From assembly GCA_947179485.1 (NCBI GenBank), contig OX359246.1, forward strand, positions 73,063,508 through 73,127,507: 64,000 nucleotides of DNA, read 5' to 3'. Each line of letters opens with the position of its first letter. The first letter of the stretch is position 1. The notes below the pieces were generated by a model. It was not told the origin of the DNA. It saw nothing but the letters and a program-made list of their open reading frames with translations, and did no database searches. This document shows positions 57,549 to 64,000 of this stretch, piece by piece. This DNA is from Allacma fusca (Eukaryota > Arthropoda > Collembola > Symphypleona > Sminthuridae). Made by a program: the position numbers and the translations under genes.

Positions 57549-58745
57549 AAAAGTACTCACAACGCATGCACATAGTTAGCTACAATTATGCCAGGTTCAG
57601 CTAGGAATTTCTTACAATTTGTATAAATTAACTTAAAAGTTCATAAAAAAATCATAATCAATACTGCTTCTGAGAATTTATCAGCGTTATCTCATTTTCT
57701 AACCGGAAATTTCTCATGTCTGGAAGTTGATTGAGTGTGAATATCTTGGCTGAGGTGTCTTTATTTCATTTCTAAGATGGCATTTAACCCGTTGATAATT
57801 TTCTGTACAAAATAAATCACAATTGATTTGAGGAGGAATAAATTTCAACATAGAGAACTCTTAATATGCGTGGAGATGGTTTTATTTTATGCTTGCCAAT
57901 GCCAGACTCCCAAACTTTAACGTCATGAGAATTTAGTTCAGTCTTTTCCAGGGGTTTTACATTACATAATCCAATTACTTAATGATGGGCTATTGGGTTT
58001 AGGCAAAAAACATGTTTTCATCACGAATTCACACTACTGGTACAATTATCTCCAGTCATTTTCCTTCTCCTTTTAAAAACTTAACATTCGCGTGCATTTG
58101 TTTGTGTAATGGCAAAAATCTGATTATCTGGTTTAAATTCACTTTCCTTCACGAAACTTAACCAGCTTCTTGTTTCACTACAGTGCACTTAATAATTTTC
58201 GGTTCAGATTTCAAAATTAAAATAGAGCTGAAAATAATAGTATAAAGTAATGATCCGCCATTAATGAAATGCCATGCTATGAAAGGAATGCATAGACAGT
58301 TTATAGTGCCGCAAATGTGATAATGTGCATGCTCAATAGCCTTCTCATTGCCTGAAGTGGGCCAAGAACGGCCAATGTTGTTGACAGGCCGTGACATATG
58401 TTTTAAAGATCCAGTAGTTACACGGCCGTATAAAGCCAGCAACGGGTTCCCAATCACGGTCCATTCAACAATCGGGAACGGTTGGCCTTGGCCTTGAATT
58501 TGTTATTCACGCCTTAGTTGGCCTATCAATCAGCCGTGAATGTGTGGGAAGTACCTATAGCCTATCTAGAGATTGTATCCTATTTTTGGAATTACAATTT
58601 ACGCATGTTTGTTCCGCATTCAAAACAATGTTTCCACAAAAAAAATACATTATTATTTCTTATCATTACCATAACTTTTATAACTCATGGAGTTGGAGGA
58701 GCAAGGGAACAGGCACAGCACATCTTAATTGCCCAACTAAAATTG
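57549..58745. other. Intergenic, nothing recognised
   Basis: After the end of the duplicated block. A stretch near 57,690-57,790 (GAAATTTCTCATG, then GTGTCTTTATTT) recurs, diverged, near 59,620-59,770. Open frames here show no domain. Confidence 0.55.
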
Positions 58746-58747
58746 TA

Positions 58748-59450
58748 CAGTGTACTCTCGCTATAAGAGGCCCCCGTATAAGAGCATGTTCTGTATAAGA
58801 GCACTCCTAGGTCCTCCCAATCCCAATGAGATTGTAGTGCTGTAATTGTTCCCTATAAGAGCACCGTTTATAAGAGCATTTTCGATGTAAGAGCTGGCAT
58901 TTTACTTCCTCACGTTAAATAAATCCTTTATAAGAGCATATGAGCAAACATAGACACGATTATGAAACATTTGCACAAAAACACCAAGAGCGCCAATGTC
59001 TACAGTGTAGTGGAATTGGTGACGACGAAGTATTATACACAACCTCTCATATGTTGCAAAAGCAAAAGAGCCTAATTTGTAATAAAGATTCGTATGAACA
59101 TGCATTATTCGATTCTTTGGACGTAAATAAAAATTATTGTTGGAAAAAATCGTGCAATGATTTCTCTACAGACCCAAATTACTATTTCATTCCAACCAAA
59201 AATGAATGACATAATAACAGATTATTTATAAATAAAAATAGGTTTACCCTGGAATCTTATGTATTGTTTAGTGATGTCTTAGTTAGCACACTCCTTAATG
59301 TATTAGCGCAATTATGTTAGCGCAATTCTTAATAATGTATAGCCAGTATTGTAATGTACATATTTAGATACATGTTCCTTATAAGAGCATACCGTTATAA
59401 GGGCGCTTTTGGAGTGCTTTTAGAGGTGCTCTTATAGAGAGAGTGCACTG
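58748..59450. mobile_element. Non-autonomous pogo/Tigger-like transposon
   Basis: 703 bp flanked by TA on both sides (58746-58747 and 59451-59452). Ends are CAGTGTACTCTCGCTATAAG and, inverted, CAGTGCACTCTCTCTATAAG. TA target duplication and CAGTG ends with a TATAAGAG-type subterminal repeat (about eight copies of ATAAGAGCA) fit the pogo/Tigger branch of Tc1/mariner. An 89-codon frame inside (58940-59209) shows no DDE motif and may be noise or a captured fragment. Confidence 0.82.
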
Positions 59451-59452
59451 TA

Positions 59453-60911
59453 ATAATTCCTTCTGCTGCCTTCGTTCTACCTATTCATATACATATTTAG
59501 GTCCTACTTATAGGCCAGGAGCCGTCTATTTACAAAGTCTTAATTGTTGGTTTTGTATTGCATAGCAGTTAGCAGGGAATATAGCTCAGAATAGTTACTG
59601 CAAGTGAGAATTTTTCTCATTTCCTGACCGTAAATTTCTCATGGCCTGAAAAACTTGAACTTATTTATCAGGTTGTAAGCAGCAATTGAACATAATTATG
59701 TTTTCAAGAAAACAGATAGAAATGGATTCAGTGTGAATATTTTTACTGACGTGTCTTTATTTTATTTCTCACAAAAACCTTAGAGCAATGTAAACCCTCT
59801 TGTGGTAGGGAATGGAAGCTACTAATGGAAATCCCATCTGAGTATACTGAAGAATAGTCGATTATTTTTGTTTATCCTGGGAGGTCCTTAGTGGTAATAT
59901 TGTCCTTGTCTAACATTCTTGTACCATTTTATTTAAGCCAATAGTATATGCTGCACCTAGGATTTCCTCTGTAATTGTTTCGTATTAATACGATTACATA
60001 CATACTCAGGGTCAAATTAGGGTAATCATAAAAGACCATATAATACAAGTCCGTGTTCCAACACAAGTTGTGTGATTTGAACAAGCTGAAGCTCCGAAAG
60101 ATTGGGCAGAATTCTTAAAATTAGTGGAAAATAATCCTTTTAAAGTTTACCTACTTTTCAAATCTCCAGAAAATTTCCCATTCTCTATACAAGGATTGTA
60201 TATATTAAAGTACAACTCTTATAATTACCGGAAAGTTCAAAATGAATTCAGCCAGAAAATTGTGTAGTTCTAACTTGTTGGGGCACACTGCAGTCAAATA
60301 CGGAATCAGCCAATTCAGAAAAGAAATTAGGATCCAATCAAAATTTTACCACTCGGAAAATCTACGAGGTAGTGTTAAAGCATTTTGTAAAGTTTTTTCG
60401 TGACATTTCAAAATTTGTTTCGTTGATATATATCAATATCTGCAGTCGGCACGGTTACGAACGTGAATATACTTGTTCAGTTCTATTTAGTTTTCGCCCA
60501 CAATTGATTTCTAACACAACAGTTTTCACTTCACTTAACGTCGCCCATCGGGGCCACCCACTGTTCTGTTTAGTCGGCACCAAGGATAGCTTTAACCCAG
60601 GATTCCGGAGGGCTTCTGTGGTGAATAAGCTCGAATGTGGCATTTGAAAAAGCGTCGTTAACGATTGCAAGCGCATTTATTTGGTTACGAATATACAACA
60701 TTATCATACGAATCTTGGGTTGCGACAGAATTCTTTGCGACCTTAATTTATACATATAGTGTATTAGAGTGGGTGTTATTACAAGACCCGACTATACACT
60801 CATAACCAATGAAACAAATTTTAAGCAAATCTAAAAATCAGCTTCATATGAATGACTTTTGACGTTATTTTGAGGCAGGATTCCGGATTTTTTGTTTTTG
60901 TTTGTATAAAG
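59453..60911. other. Intergenic or first intron of the FPPS-like gene
   Basis: No exon recognised. The N-terminal exon(s) of the FPPS-like gene should lie here or be missing. Confidence 0.5.
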
Positions 60912-62543
60912 GAATGAAACTCGTCCCAATCGAAAGACTCAAAACATGGCGTAGTCATTTCCCGCACATTATTGATGATTTGAAAAGTACTATTCCTGAG
61001 GGGGAGAAAATGGCGATGGCCGCTAAATGGGTGGACGATGTGGTGGATTACAATACTCCGCATGGTAAAGGGATTAGGTATACACTGATATGTAGATTTA
61101 ATATGTAATTACAAGATATTGCATATAGCCATTTATTCCATCCAGCCCGTACAAATCCAAATGGTAAAATATTCGATTACCGCTTTTGTATTAAGCTGTC
61201 TTAATACAAAAGAATTTTTCGTCGTATACATATGTATATTTCAGCATTGATTCAGGTTATTTTGTACCAATAGCTAATTATTCTAATTCCCATATTTTGT
61301 GATCATTCACAGAGCAATTCAAGTTATTCTAGCGGATCAATATTTAAGTAACGACACATCTCCGGAGAATATTGTAAGCATAAATCAACTGGCATGGATG
61401 ATGGAATTGGTGAGATTTTACTAGCAAATAATTTAGTGATAGAATTTCCATAGGTTTTTAGTTGATTTGAGAATAGTGGAAATGTTTTCAGTTTTAAATA
61501 CAAAAATATATATACATAGGTCCAAGCATCCGCATGCGTAGTAGATGATATTTTGGACGAATCGGAGACTAGAAGAGATCGTTTATGCTGGCATAAAGTG
61601 AACAACCGAGGATTGGAGGGGTTTAACGATGGTTGGTTCTTAAATTGCGCCGTGTACGAGTTACTCAGAAAGTATTTTGGTCACACGGATTACTACTCCG
61701 ATTTGTTCGAGTTATTTCTACACACCACACAAGCTGGAACGTACGGAGAGTGTAGAGACGTACGAAATGCTCTTGGAAAAAACTACGACTTGTAAGCTAC
61801 TACAGGTTTATTCTAATATATTTCGTACTTTTAGATCAATAATCCAACGCATTATTTTCTCATTGTTACAACCTGGCATTCACGAAATTTCGTTGAGCTC
61901 ATTGAAATCAAAACCAGAAATAGAATTTATTATCGTGTTGAGCTCCGGAATTTTTTTACAGGCTAACGGGTGTGTTCTAGCATTCTTGAACATTACATTG
62001 GTTAAAGTTTCTTACCTGGTACATAGGGATTTTACATGGGGATTATACCTGGTGCAGTATATGATAGTTGCTGGTGCGTTGTACCAGGAAAAATACCTGG
62101 TGCAAGTAATGTAAATTATAATAGCGTGTACCGTGGTACAATACATTTGTACCAGGCATTTGCTGCACCAGGAAAAATCAATGTTAAAGGGCACGTGAGA
62201 AAGACTGGTTCTTTGGTTTGGGGCTGGATTTTGGGTAGGTTAAACTGGTGCTGGCAATGAGGAATCTTCGTAAGGGGTACCAGGTGTACACTTGGTATCA
62301 ATTGAGGTTAAACTGGTACTGGCTATGAGGAATCTTCGTAGGTGGTACCAGCTATATACTTGGTATCAATTGAGGTCACAGTGGTACTGGCAATGTAAAT
62401 TCCTGTAAGTTGTACCAGGTATACATGATGTATCAATTGAAGTCTAACAGGTAATAATTACATCTAAGAAGCGCGTGAGTTCAATGATTAGAAATTAACA
62501 AGTTGGGGTGCAATCCGGATTTTCGGATTTGGAAACCTAACCC

Positions 62544-62680
62544 GTCGTTTCGGACGTTCAGGTTAGGTTAGTTCGAGTGGAAAGGCGCGCTATTGTCACC
62601 ACGATGGCCCCTTCGGGGCCATCGCAGTGGCAGCGCTCCTTTCCAATCGAACTAACCTAACCCTCACTGTCCGAAACGAC
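62544..62680. repeat. GC-rich 137-bp hairpin
   Basis: Arms begin GTCGTTTCGGAC and end GTCCGAAACGAC, with long matching inner arms (GTTAGGTTAGTTCGA) and a centre GGCCCC-TTCG-GGGCC. It stands out by GC content from its AT-rich surroundings. Confidence 0.9.
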
Positions 62681-62929
62681 CACCAACACGAAACAGACCC
62701 TAGGACGGCGATATCTTAATGTAATGGAATAATGGGGTAGATGAAAGAATATGTTCTCGACGAGGAATTTAATCTGTGGAAGAAATAAGTTATATAGGAA
62801 GAATTTAAGGAAGAAGCAGGGGGCACACGTGGTAGCTCTTTGCAAGAATTACTAAGTTTTGGTTTCACATGTCAAATTATGTATTAACTTGGCACTACGT
62901 GCCAAGTACGCCTAATTGCTTTGTTGGGA

Positions 62930-63082
62930 CAATTAGACTATTGTCGTCGTGTTGATTCCCTCGATTAATGTTTGTCGTAGCCGCCATTTCGTGTCAACTT
63001 GTGTGGACACAATTAGTACTACATTGTCGTTATGTTGATTTCCTTGCTTAGTATTTTTGGAAGCCGCCATTTTGTACGAACT
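62930..63082. repeat. Two tandem units of about 80 bp
   Basis: Units share ACAATTAG, ATTGTCGT, TGTTGATT and GCCGCCATTT in the same order, with about 75 percent identity by eye. Confidence 0.7.
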
Positions 63083-64000
63083 TAATTATTACGAAGCGTG
63101 TAGTCGGTGCGCGTCAGGAAGTATTCTCATTGTCATTACAAGTTTAGCCTCACTACCTGGTAAACCTTCCGGGAATTTTCACTGCACGCACCATCTAACC
63201 TCGATTGATACAAAGTATATACCTGGTATCATACCAAGTATATACATGGTACACCTGACGATAATTGCCATTTCCAGTACCAGTTTAACCTGAATTGATA
63301 CCAAGTATATACCTGGTGCACTAAGTGTCTGGTGCACTAGTAAAGTACCAGGTATTTTTCCTGGTGCAACAAACGTCAGTTTGTGTAGTTCGTACCAGGC
63401 CTTAGGAACCAGGAGTATATCTGGTGTCGTGTACCAGGAAAGAAACTATAGCCCCTTGTGGCATTGCAGATACAATCTCGAATTTTATAAAGACATGATG
63501 GAATTCAAAAATGGATTCTACACATTTTATCTCCCGATTGTAACCACCATGATAAAGGTAAATCCAAGTTTGGTAAAATAACTGCCTAATACGTTTTGCA
63601 AAATATAATAATAAATTATGGTCCTGACATATTATAAGTTGCGCGGACACATTTGAAATTCATATTTAGAACGGGATTCGGGACAAGGCTACACATATGG
63701 AAGTTTAAAGGCTGGCGTTAGACATTGGGTTTCTTTTTGCTATGCAAGATGATTACTTGGACTGCTTTGTGGATCCAATGCTGACAGGGAAAATCGGGAC
63801 GGATATTGAAGATGGGAAATGCACCTGGCTAATTGTCAACGCTTTTGAAAAATCTGAACAGCAACGTCAGCTGCTGCTGGTAATTATTGTTGATTTAGTT
63901 CCAGACAAATCCTTGTTTATCCATAATTGATTGGAATTTACTACAACACATTTGAAATATGTCAAAATATCGTTCAACTATTTTTAATATGGTATACAAT

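Larger units (their letters stand above)
62010..63445. mobile_element. TACCAGGTA-type element in the FPPS-like intron
   Basis: The two ends share inverted words (GTACCAGGAAAAATACCTGG near 62,083 and the inverse near 63,345), and the left part matches the MITE at 53748-54268, including CTTTGGTTTGGGGC. Dozens of CCTGGTA/TACCAGG words occur. Its borders are uncertain, and other repeats lie within it. Confidence 0.6.
60912..63879 (+). pseudogene. Farnesyl-diphosphate-synthase-like gene with premature stop (partial)
   Basis: Exons 60912-61077, 61313-61409, 61520-61791, 63470-63557 and 63670-63879 fit in phase; the gene continues past the window. FPPS joins IPP to DMAPP and GPP. Seen are the IPP-binding NTPHGKGIR, first Asp-rich motif DDILDESETRR, EFKNGFYTFYLP (usually a KTAYYSFYLP-type motif), NGIRDKATH, and second Asp-rich motif QDDYLDCF with GKIGTDIEDGKCTWL. 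In the last exon an in-frame TAA (63706-63708) separates NGIRDKATHMEV from RLALDIGFLF. Both sides are clearly homologous to the family and no splice can skip it, so this is a broken gene or a sequence error. The T.GQ.LD motif after the first Asp motif is also absent and RRG is RRD, which hints at a diverged paralogue rather than the housekeeping enzyme. Confidence 0.8.

Noticed and set aside
58158-58457. 99-codon minus-strand frame as a transposase remnant
   Set aside because: No motif and no similarity I could recognise; may be chance.
58940-59209. Transposase gene in the pogo-like element
   Set aside because: 89 codons without helix-turn-helix or DDE residues; too short, so the element is treated as non-autonomous.
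61830-61970. Extra FPPS exon after 61791 (acceptor TTTTAG near 61,833)
   Set aside because: The phase would allow it, but its translation lacks family features, while the exon at 63470 continues the family sequence directly in the same phase.

Overview
This is nuclear DNA of an arthropod, probably a hexapod. The species cannot be fixed from sequence alone; a springtail-like genome is only a guess. The evidence is AT-rich non-coding DNA, short GT-AG introns, the last exons of a Na+/Ca2+,K+ exchanger (NCKX/SLC24), a farnesyl-diphosphate-synthase-type gene, secreted multi-knottin genes and many small DNA transposons and satellites.

Host left part (1-28,016). The NCKX gene runs + with exons at 1842-2114, 16064-16295 and 16529-16680. 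Its 13.9-kb intron holds several minisatellites. After a gene-poor 6.6 kb come the last exons of an unidentified membrane protein (23290-23962 +) and a secreted protein with four cystine-knot modules (24400-25557 -). The block 23543-26343 was duplicated, and the second copy starts at 27507.

Mobile part (28,023-53,741). The second copy is interrupted by a complete, apparently intact 25.7-kb Polinton/Maverick (adintovirus-like) element. It has a perfect 6-bp target duplication (GTTCCA) and ~107-110-bp terminal inverted repeats starting AGTAGTAG. In order it carries: a BIR/IAP-type gene (+); a seven-exon gene of unknown function (-); a compact block of packaging ATPase, small helical protein, basic protein, retroviral-type integrase, minor structural protein with a triplicated module, basic core-like protein, spliced major capsid protein and adenain-like protease (+); a two-exon PIF1-like helicase (-); a protein-primed DNA polymerase B (+); an unknown protein (-); a single-pass membrane protein (+); and a three-exon RING-like protein with tandem SUMO-interaction-like motifs (+). 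Structural, replication and apparent host-interaction genes lie in alternating divergent and convergent units. Two divergent promoter regions share a spaced palindrome, TGAGAAC-N14-GTTCTCA. A 490-bp piece of the membrane-protein gene is also present as an inverted copy on the other side of the polymerase. The last 4 kb is non-coding and rich in hairpins and repeats.

Host right part (53,742-64,000). The Polinton lies inside the terminal repeat of an older MITE. The rest of the duplicated block follows, with the second knottin gene (54849-56764 -) carrying a long foldback in an intron. Then come a TA-flanked pogo/Tigger-like non-autonomous transposon (58748-59450) and an FPPS-like gene (60912-63879 +, running off the window) with an in-frame stop just before its second Asp-rich motif.
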